From the NCBI GenBank assembly GCA_017472375.1, contig JAFUQL010000304.1, forward strand, positions 1-18,229: a stretch of 18,229 nucleotides of DNA, read 5' to 3'. Below the pieces are notes generated by a model, which was not told where the DNA came from, did not search any database, and saw only the letters and a list, made by a program, of their open reading frames with translations. Positions 1-6,769 of this stretch are shown here, one piece after another. The position numbers were made by a program, and so were the translations under genes. The first letter of the stretch is position 1. Every line of letters begins with the position of its first letter. The stretch comes from Oscillospiraceae bacterium (lineage in GTDB: Bacteria > Bacillota > Clostridia > Oscillospirales > Ruminococcaceae).

Positions 1-10
1 CCTCCGGGGG

Positions 11-57
11 GCTCATGGGCCGCCGCTGCCGGTGGCAGATACAGGCGGCCCGTGAGC
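11..57. other. Long GC-rich imperfect hairpin in non-coding DNA
   Basis: Bases 11-24 pair with 44-57 over 14 positions with a single G-T wobble (16/52). Inside lies a second 5-bp stem, CTGCC/GGCAG (26-30 with 34-38), around a 3-base loop. A shorter stem, CTGCCC-GATA-GGGCAG, follows at 134-149. Two plus-strand frames stay open from the window edge to about 150, so the tail of an upstream gene is possible, but I recognise no protein. The compositional style and hairpins suggest a dispersed structured repeat or a structured RNA. Function unknown. Confidence 0.45.
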
Positions 58-198
58 AGCGCAGCGGTCGAGCGAACGCAAGCGGCCGTAAGGACGCGCC
101 GCGCGAGCCGGGCACCGCAAGCCGGGAGGTTGACTGCCCGATAGGGCAGGACGGATGAGGGAAGTCTGCGGCAGCCTTACTTTAGATTGCCGTCCCGC

Positions 199-250
199 CC
201 CTCATCAGTCTGCTTCGCAGACAGCTTCCCCCGAAGGGGGAAGCCTTTTT
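199..250 (+). repeat. Structured intergenic repeat, copy 1 (terminator-like)
   Basis: Two back-to-back perfect hairpins: GTCTGC-TTC-GCAGAC (208-222) and GCTTCCCCC-GAA-GGGGGAAGC (224-244), followed by a T-run at 246-250. The second hairpin plus T-run would work as a plus-strand intrinsic terminator. The arrangement 'CCCCTCA...CAGTC(A/T)GC...GACAGC' recurs in inverted orientation at 364-390. I recall similar elements scattered between genes in Faecalibacterium-type genomes, but that is memory and not something shown here. Confidence 0.55.
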
Positions 251-322
251 CGCGGCGGTTTTGGTTGTCATGTTTTCCACAGCCTTACACTAAACCAAAG
301 GCCAATACCTCCGCAGTCAAAA

Positions 323-390
323 GGCTCCCTTGTGTAAAGGCGCCCGAGGGGTGTGCAGTGGCTGAGCTGTCAGCGGAGCTGACTGAGGGG
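323..390 (-). repeat. Structured intergenic repeat, copy 2 (inverted, degenerate)
   Basis: Read on the minus strand this copy starts CCCCTCAGTCAGC and holds the hairpin GTCAGC-TCC-GCTGAC (plus-strand 369-383), matching the first hairpin of the copy at 199-250. The stem bases differ between the copies but still pair. The second hairpin is opened up by an insertion: GAGC and GGCTCCC remain (364-367 and 324-330), separated by about 33 bases. The two copies face each other and bracket about 190 bp. Confidence 0.5.
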
Positions 391-470
391 TTGCGCCTCC
401 ACAGCAACCTTATAAGGAAACCGCAACCCCCAATTTGTCATAGGGAACACAAAAAGAACCTGGAAGATCA

Positions 471-513
471 AAAAGCCCCGCCCTGCGGCCAATGGCCGCA
501 GGGCGGGGCTTTT
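471..513. terminator. Perfect 20-bp bidirectional terminator
   Basis: Bases 471-490 and 494-513 are a perfect 20-bp inverted repeat around the 3-base loop AAT. The core is GC-only and each side starts with four A and ends with four T, so both strands give a hairpin plus U-run. It lies about 40 bases past the stop of the minus-strand ribbon-helix-helix gene and would terminate it. It would also stop any plus-strand transcript entering from the left. Confidence 0.9.
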
Positions 514-555
514 GCTGTTTTTCGCCGGTCGGAGTAAAATGCGGGCGAGCAGACG

Positions 556-888
556 TCACTTCTCTGCCCGCTGCGCCGCCGCCAGCCCTGCTGTCAGCAG
601 GCGCTCCGCCGTCTGGGTGAGGGTCTCGCCCTTCCGGCGGAAGGGCTCCAGCACGGATGGTTCGATGCTCAGATGAACGCGATTGTCCTCGGACGGGGCA
701 GGCGCCGCGGTGCCATTCATCTGCGCTCGCACGGCCTGCAGGATGTATCCCTGCACACTGCCGCCAGTCGTTTGGTCTGCGGCCACCTGCACAGCAGCGT
801 GTTCCTCCGGATCCATGCGTAGCGTCAGTGTCTTTTTTCTTTCCAAGTATTTTGCAGCGGCTTTGCGCTGTGCATCCGATACTGCCAT
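556..888 (-). CDS. Small ribbon-helix-helix (RHH) protein, possibly tandem
   Basis: This 110-residue protein starts at the ATG at 888 (MAVSDAQ), because GGGAGG sits 8 bases upstream. An ATG six bases earlier is too close to that site, and the frame open further upstream runs through the promoter. Residues 19-56 follow the RHH pattern: a strand (KTLTLRM), a helix starting DPEEH, then a helix around SVQGYILQAV. This is the fold of Arc/MetJ-type repressors and of many antitoxins. After a Pro/Ala linker (60-69), residues 70-106 look like a second strand-helix-helix (RVHLSIE, PSVLEPF, TAERLLTAG), so the chain may hold two RHH units. No toxin gene is next to it, so a DNA-binding regulator is more likely than an antitoxin. 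It is transcribed alone. Fold fairly sure, role unknown. Confidence 0.7.
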   Translation of the reverse strand: MAVSDAQRKAAAKYLERKKTLTLRMDPEEHAAVQVAADQTTGGSVQGYILQAVRAQMNGTAAPAPSEDNRVHLSIEPSVLEPFRRKGETLTQTAERLLTAGLAAAQRAEK

Positions 889-912
889 ACACATACCCTC
901 CCTTTTATGAAA

Positions 913-918
913 ATTATA
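913..918 (-). promoter_or_regulatory. -10 element for the RHH gene
   Basis: A perfect TATAAT on the minus strand, 25 bases upstream of the ATG at 888, giving a short leader. No good -35 hexamer lies at the usual spacing. The upstream side is the T-run of the terminator of the preceding operon, so terminator and promoter are packed together. Confidence 0.5.
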
Positions 919-930
919 CCTCACACCCCC

Positions 931-965
931 CAACAAGAAAAGGGCCCGCCGTTTCCGGCGGGCCC
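931..965 (-). terminator. Intrinsic terminator of the transporter/M14 operon
   Basis: Perfect 10-bp stem GGGCCCGCCG/CGGCGGGCCC (942-951 with 956-965), 4-base loop. On the minus strand it is followed by TTTTCTTGTT. It lies 57 bases after the stop codon of the M14-like gene. Confidence 0.9.
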
Positions 966-1022
966 CCTTCTCTAGGGATGTATTGTGAGAGAGAGATAAT
1001 TCTCAGATGTCAAGCACCCTGA

Positions 1023-2177
1023 TCACATCAGGAACTTGGCCAGGTGAGTGCCATCCAGCTCCTCACGAGTGGCATCCAGGTACAGCTCCTGATAGCCGGG
1101 CACACCGCTGTAGACGATGGGCTCCTCAGGGTTGACCTCGTTGTGGGCCAGGCTGTACTGCTTGATGCCCTCCAGGTGACGGCCGCAGCGCTCCTCGATG
1201 GGATGGCCGACCTCCTCCCAAGGCACGTACAGGAAGCCCAGCTCCAGGCTCTTGGTGTAGCACTTATCGCGGCCACCCAGGACCTGCTCGATGGTGGTGG
1301 CGCCGCGCAGACGGCCCTGAGAGGCGTTGGCGGTCTCCATCAGAATGGCAGCGCGGATGTCGCTGGCATCGCCCCACTCGCGGTGGGTCAGACCATGGAA
1401 GTTGGTGGGAGACTGCTCCAGGCTCATCTCAATGCCGCCCATCAGCAGGTTCATGCAGCCCACGGAAGCGATGTCCATGGAGACCTGGTGAGAAACGGTG
1501 GCGTTGATGACGGGGTACTCGGGGCTGGCCTCATGCAGGTCGAAGCCGATGTCGATGTCCTCGTTGCGGATCAGCTCCATCACGCCGTAAGCCATGTTCT
1601 CGGTCAGGTTGCCGTCGGGGCGGCCGGGGTAGGCACGGTTGATGTTGCGGGTCTCAGAACCAGACAGCTGCTGGCCGGAGGGGTAGTGGACGTAGACGTC
1701 GGGGTCGGGCCACTGGTCGATGGGGTTGGTGGCACGGCTGCCGAAGCGGAAGGTACGCTCGCCGCTCTTGGTGGTCAGGGTGAAGTACTGCAGGTTGCCC
1801 TCACCGGGATCGTTGTGGGTAGCGGCAGAGTGGTTGACGTAGGGGATGACATAGACAGTGCCCTGCTCAACCACGGCGTTCTCGATGAACAGGGTGGCAG
1901 ACATGTAGCCGGAGGGCTCGTTGGGGTGGGTACCACCCAGGATCAGCATGGAGCCGCCCTCTTTCTCGCCCTTCAGGATGTAAACAGGGGTATCACCGTT
2001 GGTGTCCTTCAGATTGGGGTTCCAATCGGACAGCATCTTGACCTCAGACACGCTGGGGCCCATCATGGGGTACGGAACCTCGCGCACGGCCAGGAAGTTC
2101 ATGCTGGTGGTGACGATGATCGCCACAGCCAGAACCAGGCACAGCACGCCGGAAATAAGCTTCTTGTTCTTTTCCAT
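1023..2177 (-). CDS. Membrane-anchored M14 / succinylglutamate desuccinylase-aspartoacylase-like zinc hydrolase
   Basis: This 384-residue protein has one N-terminal membrane helix (about 7-27, VLCLVLAVAIIVTTS) and an extracytoplasmic catalytic domain. The zinc and catalytic signature of the M14 / AstE-AspA fold is complete: GGTHPNE (H84, E87 as ligands), RNINRAYPG (177-185, the N-R-x-[FY] substrate-binding motif), DLHEA (H215 as third ligand) and ILMET with E281 as candidate general base. Family members remove acyl or amino-acid groups next to a free carboxylate, and phage poly-gamma-glutamate hydrolases share this fold. Given the neighbours, a gamma-glutamyl amide or peptide substrate is a reasonable inference. 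The start follows GGGAGG with a suitable gap, 14 bases after the stop of the 59-residue gene. It is the last gene of its transcription unit, with a terminator just downstream. Confidence 0.8.
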   Translation of the reverse strand: MEKNKKLISGVLCLVLAVAIIVTTSMNFLAVREVPYPMMGPSVSEVKMLSDWNPNLKDTNGDTPVYILKGEKEGGSMLILGGTHPNEPSGYMSATLFIENAVVEQGTVYVIPYVNHSAATHNDPGEGNLQYFTLTTKSGERTFRFGSRATNPIDQWPDPDVYVHYPSGQQLSGSETRNINRAYPGRPDGNLTENMAYGVMELIRNEDIDIGFDLHEASPEYPVINATVSHQVSMDIASVGCMNLLMGGIEMSLEQSPTNFHGLTHREWGDASDIRAAILMETANASQGRLRGATTIEQVLGGRDKCYTKSLELGFLYVPWEEVGHPIEERCGRHLEGIKQYSLAHNEVNPEEPIVYSGVPGYQELYLDATREELDGTHLAKFLM

Positions 2178-2191
2178 TGTATACGCCTCCC

Positions 2192-2371
2192 TTATTTAAT
2201 CATCAGAAGACGCATCACCATGGGGATAACGACCATAGCGCAGGTCAGCTGGAAGGTGATGGTATCCTTGACGGAAAGCTTCTGGTCGGCAGACTTCTCC
2301 GGAACGAACAGATTCCAGACGATCAGGATGACAACCAGGGCAACGATACCGCGATAAATCAAAGTAATCAT
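2192..2371 (-). CDS. 59-residue two-helix membrane protein
   Basis: Short gene found by reading the 210-base gap between its neighbours. ATG at 2371, stop TAA at 2192-2194, 59 codons. A strong site (GGAAGGAGAG) lies about 9 bases before the ATG and begins immediately after the transporter stop. The next gene begins 14 bases after its own stop. It has two hydrophobic segments: residues 3-23 (TLIYRGIVALVVILIVWNLF) and 40-58 (ending MVMRLLMIK), joined by a charged stretch with PEKSADQK. TRAP-type transporters pair the large DctM subunit with a small DctQ subunit of about 160 residues and four helices. This protein sits where DctQ would be but is far shorter, so it may be a reduced partner of the transporter. 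No family recognised. Confidence 0.8.
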   Translation of the reverse strand: MITLIYRGIVALVVILIVWNLFVPEKSADQKLSVKDTITFQLTCAMVVIPMVMRLLMIK

Positions 2372-2390
2372 AAACAGAATCTCTCCTTCC

Positions 2391-3683
2391 TTACAGAATC
2401 AGGAACGACAGCTGGTTCGCGAACACGATGAAGAGCAGAGCCCATGCGATGACGATCAGGCAGGGGATCAGGCACTTCTTCAGAACCGCAGAGTACTTCT
2501 CGATGCCGACGACCTGGGCAGCAAAGATGCCGCACAGAGCGGTGGGGGGCATCATATCGCCCAGAGAGGCGATCAGGGACAGAGCAGAGGCGACGATGAT
2601 CTCCTCCTTGTCCAGGAAAGCCAGCAGGAAGGGCACGCCCAGAACGGAAGCAGCACCGAAGGCGGAAACCGCACCGAACAGGGGGATGGAGATGGCAGCA
2701 GCCACATACAGAGCCCAGCCAGGCAGGCTGATGCAGGTGGTAACGATCAGACCACGGACACCGGTCAGGGTCATGACCTGGATGAACATACCAACGCCCA
2801 TCAGGATGCCCATAACGGCCATGGTGCTGTTGACAGACTCCTTGCCGACCTGAGCCAGGTTGACCTTGTAGCCGCAGAAGCCGGCCACAACGGCGCTGAT
2901 CAGGAAGACCAGGGGCATGCCGATGGAGAAAGCGGGGATCATCTTGGCAGCGACCATCAGGACGACCGCGACGATCAAGGGCAGATAGATGCGGAAGCCG
3001 AACTCCTTACGGCCGGCAGTGTTCAGCTTAGCCTGAACTTCCTCGTAGTTCATGTTCTTGACGTACTTGTAACCGAACATCAGAGCGAACGCGAACGCCA
3101 GGGGGAAGGTCATCATGGCCAGGGGCAGCTCAAAGCCGCTGTAGGGAATGTCGATGCCGGCGCCGATCATCATGGCGGGCAGGTTGGTGGGAGGAGCGAT
3201 CATGCCCAGCAGGCCGCCCATCGCCAGGATGGAAGCGGTCTCCAGCATGGGAACGCCCATCATCATCAGAACGGGGGCCATGATGGAACCGGCGGACAGA
3301 ACGCAAGCGGTGGAAGAACCGGTGATCATGCCGGGGAACATGATGATCAGCATGATCAGGCACAGCATGATAGCGGGACGCTTGTGGAACTTCTCGATGA
3401 TGACGGAAGCAATGGCATCCAGAGTGCCGCTCTTCTCGATCGCCTTCATGAACACCATGGCGCAGGTGATGACCAGGATGGTGTCAACGTAGGCGAACAT
3501 ACCTTCAACCATGTGGCGCAGGGCATCCAGCAGGGTCAGATCCAGACCACCGATGAAGCCACCGACGATGATGCCGGACACAGAGGACAGCACCATGGAC
3601 AGACCGACAGGCAGATTCGCAGCGAAGCAGCCGGCCAGGAACACGCCGATCATGACGATGAAGGTAATGAATTCAATGCTCAT
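2391..3683 (-). CDS. DctM-like (IT superfamily) secondary transporter
   Basis: This 430-residue, very hydrophobic protein has about 11-12 membrane helices. The two halves carry matching re-entrant motifs: TGSS at 121-124 with GMIAPPT at 160-166, and GDMMPPT at 375-381. This two-fold arrangement is typical of the ion transporter (IT) superfamily. The stretch from FPGMITGSS to GLLGMIAPPTNLPAMMIGAG reads like the large subunit of TRAP transporters (DctM), although related dicarboxylate or citrate carriers remain possible. The start is fixed by TGGAGGT just before ATG. No DctP-type binding protein or normal DctQ is nearby. The lipoprotein upstream and the 59-residue protein downstream may fill those roles. 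Substrate inferred from context: glutamate or a small gamma-glutamyl or dicarboxylate compound. Expression probably depends on read-through of the terminator at 3728-3771. Confidence 0.8.
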   Translation of the reverse strand: MSIEFITFIVMIGVFLAGCFAANLPVGLSMVLSSVSGIIVGGFIGGLDLTLLDALRHMVEGMFAYVDTILVITCAMVFMKAIEKSGTLDAIASVIIEKFHKRPAIMLCLIMLIIMFPGMITGSSTACVLSAGSIMAPVLMMMGVPMLETASILAMGGLLGMIAPPTNLPAMMIGAGIDIPYSGFELPLAMMTFPLAFAFALMFGYKYVKNMNYEEVQAKLNTAGRKEFGFRIYLPLIVAVVLMVAAKMIPAFSIGMPLVFLISAVVAGFCGYKVNLAQVGKESVNSTMAVMGILMGVGMFIQVMTLTGVRGLIVTTCISLPGWALYVAAAISIPLFGAVSAFGAASVLGVPFLLAFLDKEEIIVASALSLIASLGDMMPPTALCGIFAAQVVGIEKYSAVLKKCLIPCLIVIAWALLFIVFANQLSFLIL

Positions 3684-3727
3684 TTGAATACCTCCATTTA
3701 ACGTTGTTTTTCGGGTTGGTTTCGTAC

Positions 3728-3771
3728 AAAAATGGCCGCCGGAACGCGCCAGAATGCGAGTTTCGGCGGCC
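3728..3771 (-). terminator. Internal terminator between lipoprotein and transporter genes
   Basis: GGCCGCCG pairs with CGGCGGCC (3734-3741 with 3764-3771), extended by about 3 pairs including a wobble. The loop is 16 bases and TTTTTGTAC follows on the minus strand. It lies 50 bases after the lipoprotein stop and 45 bases before the transporter start. That leaves too little room for a full promoter, so the transporter is probably made by partial read-through. Confidence 0.7.
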
Positions 3772-3820
3772 CCAATTCCTTAAAGTTGCGCTAAAAGGGT
3801 TTGCGAATCGGGTTCGCCTA

Positions 3821-4432
3821 TTAGGCCACGAAAGCAGCGGGCAGGACGGTGGTAACGTCGCTGATGCTGGCGATCATGTCGCAGGGGATGCTGTTGGCGG
3901 TGCAGATGCCGGCCATCAGACCATCCTCGTCACCGGCCTCGACCACGATGGCGTAGTCAGCCTTCTCGAAGGTGGGGGTGATGAAGGAGTCGGACAGGTC
4001 GCCGCGGCGGGCAGAACCGCCGGTGTGCATGGCGATGACCTTAACGCCGGCAGCCTTGGCAGCGTCGATCAGCTCCATCATACGGGCCAGCTCAGCCTCG
4101 GCATCGATGCCGGCAGCGCCCAGACCCTTGGAAGAGCCGCCCACGACCACGATCAGGGTCTTGGCATCGCCCAGATCCTCGGAGGTAGCCAGGTTCTTGA
4201 TCTCAACGTCCATCTCCAGCTTGCCCATAACGGTGCCGATCATCTGGTAGTCAGCAGACTGGCCACCGGAGGTCAGCAGGATGGGAGCCTCGAAGATCGC
4301 CTCGGTCAGACCGGTCAGCTCGCCAGCGGGAGCAGCCTCACTGGCAGCCTCGCTGCTGGCAGCGCCGCCGCCACAGGCAACCAGGGACAGGGCCAGCACC
4401 AGAGCCAGCACCAGAGCCATAAACTTTTTCAT
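3821..4432 (-). CDS. Lipoprotein, DUF6305-like, probable substrate-binding partner
   Basis: This 203-residue lipoprotein has signal residues 1-19, lipobox LVAC with Cys20, then a Gly/Ala/Ser/Glu spacer. I chose ATG 4432 because GAGAGGAG lies 9 bases before it and the signal peptide starts there; the frame open further upstream adds 16 unlikely residues. The mature part looks like an alpha/beta domain with IVVVGGSSKGLGAAG (94-108) and KVIAMHTGGSARRG (131-144), two glycine-rich loops that could bind a small anionic ligand. From memory these motifs fit the DUF6305 family, of unknown function. It is first in the transcription unit of the DctM-like transporter, behind a strong promoter and ahead of an internal terminator, as is common for binding proteins made in excess over their transporter. 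A binding role is inference. Confidence 0.75.
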   Translation of the reverse strand: MKKFMALVLALVLALSLVACGGGAASSEAASEAAPAGELTGLTEAIFEAPILLTSGGQSADYQMIGTVMGKLEMDVEIKNLATSEDLGDAKTLIVVVGGSSKGLGAAGIDAEAELARMMELIDAAKAAGVKVIAMHTGGSARRGDLSDSFITPTFEKADYAIVVEAGDEDGLMAGICTANSIPCDMIASISDVTTVLPAAFVA

Positions 4433-4508
4433 GTTGGTTTTCTCCTCTCGTTTTTGCTTTGAATTTTCCGTCTGCCACAATGACAGACTATGAAAACTTT
4501 ATGAAAAA

Positions 4509-4537
4509 ATTATAACAAGAACAAGTCCTCTTGTCTA
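4509..4537 (-). promoter_or_regulatory. Strong promoter of the lipoprotein/transporter unit
   Basis: Minus strand: -35 TAGACA (4532-4537), 17-base spacer, -10 TATAAT (4509-4514). The spacer carries an inverted repeat, ACAAG-N4-CTTGT (4521-4534 on plus), overlapping the -35, which could be an operator. The leader to the ATG at 4432 is about 70 bases. Confidence 0.75.
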
Positions 4538-4863
4538 TTTCTTCTCTTATTTTTATCGTTGTTTTGGGCAGGAAAAGTGCGATTTTTCACATGATACCTT
4601 TGGCCGCGCGGGCGCAATGGGCTCGCTTTCATGGATTTGCACAAATCGCTGCGGCAGATTTTATGGAAACCGTAAACAGCTGGCTGCCGCCGCGCGCAGC
4701 GGTGTTTGGGCAGGCCGCCTGCGCGGTGCTTCGCATCATGCAGGTCCGTTACATGCGCTTCAAACAAAAGCCCTCCCGGGCAGACGGCTCGGAAGGGCTT
4801 TTGTCGTTCACTTATTCAGCATTTGCTGCTTCCGTGAGGATCTCTTTTCAAAGGCAGCTTGGC
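4538..4863. other. Intergenic stretch between the first GGT gene and the lipoprotein promoter
   Basis: The stretch holds the terminator of the GGT gene at 4766-4802. Between 4538 and 4765 I see no supportable gene. A minus-strand frame of 85 codons (4767-4510) lacks a ribosome binding site, has the rare-residue make-up of a chance frame and runs into the promoter at 4509-4537. Confidence 0.5.
4766..4802 (-). terminator. Terminator of the GGT gene at 4864-6699
   Basis: AAAAGCCCT pairs with AGGGCTTTT at the two ends (4766-4774 with 4794-4802), continuing inward with a wobble and three more pairs. On the minus strand the hairpin ends in CTTTTGTTTG. It lies about 60 bases beyond the stop codon. 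Confidence 0.8.
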
Positions 4864-6699
4864 TTAGAAGCCCAGAGCCTTGCCGTCACGGCGGGGGTCA
4901 GCACAGCCGTACAGGGTGCCGTCCTCGTTGTAGGTGGCGCCCTGAACGCCGCCGAAGAAGATGTTCCAGCCAGCCTGGGTGGTCACGGTATGGCCCATGG
5001 CCTCCAGCTCAGCGATGGTCTCCTCGGTGAAGTTGTACAGGCCAGCCTCGCCCTCCAGGTTGATGCCGCTCTCGGTGCCGTTGTCATAGATACGGGCGAC
5101 GTCGATGGCGTCCTGCAGATCCATGCCATGGTCGATCACGCGGGAGATGATCTGGGCCACGGTGGTCCAGATGCGGGTGGCGCCGGGGGTGCCCAGGGTC
5201 ATGAAGGGATCACCGTTCTCGTCCAGGATGACAGTGGGGCTCATGGAAGACAGAGGCTTCTTGCCGCCGGCCACGGAGTTGACGCTCTCGGGGTTGGTGG
5301 AGAAGTCGTGCATCTGGTCGTTCATGATGAAGCCGTAGCCGGGGATGGCCACCGCAGAACCGAAGGAGCACTCGATGGTCTGGGTAACGGTGACGATGTT
5401 GCCGTCCTTATCCGCAACGGAGAAGGAGGTGGTGGAGTTGTGCTCGTACATGTAGGGATCGCCGGCGTTCCAGGTCTGAGCCTGATCGGTGATCTTGTCG
5501 GCGATGGTCTTGGCGTAGTCCTTGCTGGTCAGGCCGTCCAGGGGCACATCCACAAAGCCGGTGTCGGCCATGTAGGCAGCGCGGTCGGCGAAGCAGGCCT
5601 TCATGACCTCGGACCAGACATGGATGTACTCAGCAGAGTTGATCTCCATGGAGGCGATGTCATAGTTCTCCATGACGTTCAGAGCCTGGATGATGTGGGT
5701 GCCGCCAGAAGAGGGCGGGGGGCAGGAGATGATGGTGTAGCCGTGGTACTCGCCGGTAACAGGCTCGCGCAGGCTCACGCTGTAGTTGTCCAGGTCCTCC
5801 TGGGTCATGACACTGCCGTACTTCTGGATCTCAGCCAGCATGGCCTCGGCGACCTCGCCCTTGTAGAAGGCGTCCTTGCCGTTCTCAGCGATCAGGGTCA
5901 GGGTCTTGGCCAGATCGGGGTTGCGCAGGATCTCGCCGTTCTCGTAGGGCAGGCCGTCCTCACGCAGGTAGTAGCTGCCCAGAACGGGGTACTTGACCAT
6001 GTCGTCGTAGTGGTCAACGATGTGGCTGTTCTGGTAGGCAGACACAACGTAGCCGGTGGTGGCCAGCTCGATGGCGGGAGCCATGACCTGCTGACGGGTC
6101 ACGTTGCCGGAGCCGAACTGCTCCAGAGCAGCCTCCATGCCGGCGACGGTGCCGGGAACGCCAACGGCCATGCCGCCGCGGGAGTTGGCGGTGCCGTCGT
6201 TCTTCAGGGTGCCGTCCTCATTCAGCCAGGTGTAGGGGGTGGCGTTGGCGGGGGAGACCTCGCGGTAGTCGATGAAGACGTCCTCGCCGTCGGCGCTGTG
6301 GATCAGCATGAAGCCGCCGCCGCCGATGCCGGAAGCCTGAGGCTCAACGACGCCCAGGGCGTAGGAGACGGCCACGGCCGCGTCAACGGCGTTGCCGCCA
6401 GCCTCCAGGACCTCCAGACCGGCCATGGTGGCATAGACGTTGGCAGAGGTCACGACGCCATTCGCGCCGGTGGCGGTACGGTCATCGCGCTTGGTGTTGC
6501 CTTCCTCATCGGTGGAGTACCACACGGGCTCGATGTAGTCCACACCGGGGACCAGCTCGGGCTCGGCGGCAGGCTCAGCGGTGGGGGCGGCAGTGGCTGC
6601 AGGCTCGCTGCTGGCGGGAGCGCTGGAAGCAGCGCCGCCGCAGGCGACCACAGACAGAGCCATCACCAGAGCCAGAAGCAGAGCGATGTACTTTTTCAT
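4864..6699 (-). CDS. Gamma-glutamyltransferase lipoprotein (paralogue 1)
   Basis: This 611-residue protein has the full length of the Ntn-hydrolase gamma-glutamyltransferase family plus a lipoprotein leader: signal 1-19, VVAC with Cys20, and an Ala/Ser/Pro/Glu spacer to about residue 50. Family landmarks: GGNAVDAAVA (101-110), GIGGGGFM (124-131), FIDYRE with R146 (binds the substrate alpha-carboxylate), PPPSSGGTH (327-335), the cleavage/nucleophile site NSTTSFS with T423, and KPLSSMSPT (481-489, oxyanion and glutamate binding). It is expected to self-cleave before T423. It would hydrolyse or transfer gamma-glutamyl groups outside the cell. The third residue of the TT(H/S) motif is Ser, where E. 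coli and human enzymes have His. The start follows AAAGGAGG at a normal gap; earlier in-frame starts lack one. Single-gene unit. Confidence 0.93.
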   Translation of the reverse strand: MKKYIALLLALVMALSVVACGGAASSAPASSEPAATAAPTAEPAAEPELVPGVDYIEPVWYSTDEEGNTKRDDRTATGANGVVTSANVYATMAGLEVLEAGGNAVDAAVAVSYALGVVEPQASGIGGGGFMLIHSADGEDVFIDYREVSPANATPYTWLNEDGTLKNDGTANSRGGMAVGVPGTVAGMEAALEQFGSGNVTRQQVMAPAIELATTGYVVSAYQNSHIVDHYDDMVKYPVLGSYYLREDGLPYENGEILRNPDLAKTLTLIAENGKDAFYKGEVAEAMLAEIQKYGSVMTQEDLDNYSVSLREPVTGEYHGYTIISCPPPSSGGTHIIQALNVMENYDIASMEINSAEYIHVWSEVMKACFADRAAYMADTGFVDVPLDGLTSKDYAKTIADKITDQAQTWNAGDPYMYEHNSTTSFSVADKDGNIVTVTQTIECSFGSAVAIPGYGFIMNDQMHDFSTNPESVNSVAGGKKPLSSMSPTVILDENGDPFMTLGTPGATRIWTTVAQIISRVIDHGMDLQDAIDVARIYDNGTESGINLEGEAGLYNFTEETIAELEAMGHTVTTQAGWNIFFGGVQGATYNEDGTLYGCADPRRDGKALGF

Positions 6700-6769
6700 G
6701 GGGTTTTCCTCCTTTTGTTTGTTCTTCCCGCACAGGCGCAGAGGGCGCACGGCGGGAGATATTACGGCG

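Larger units (their letters stand above)
1..555. other. Gene-free left end of window
   Basis: I find no convincing gene here. Short open frames exist on both strands (for example plus strand 155-337 and 187-537), but they lack ribosome binding sites and run through hairpins and a terminator. What the stretch does hold: the long hairpin at 11-57, a small hairpin at 134-149, two inverted copies of a structured repeat (about 199-250 and 323-390), and a perfect bidirectional terminator at 471-513. Confidence 0.6.

Noticed and set aside
199..390. Possible CRISPR-like or tandem repeat array
   Set aside because: Only two copies, in opposite orientation and of different completeness; no regular spacers.
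556..888. RHH protein as the antitoxin of a toxin-antitoxin pair
   Set aside because: No small gene overlaps or follows it; a terminator lies directly downstream and another operon's terminator directly upstream.
410..892. Minus-strand open frame of 160 codons overlapping the RHH gene
   Set aside because: Different frame from the RHH gene, runs through the terminator at 471-513, and its sequence shows no fold or start signal.
1044..2357. Plus-strand open frame of 437 codons
   Set aside because: Antisense of the M14-like gene and the 59-residue gene; Val/Gly/Asp/His-rich shadow composition.
4510..4767. Minus-strand open frame of 85 codons upstream of the lipoprotein
   Set aside because: No ribosome site, odd Arg/His/Lys composition, starts inside the GGT terminator and overlaps the lipoprotein promoter.
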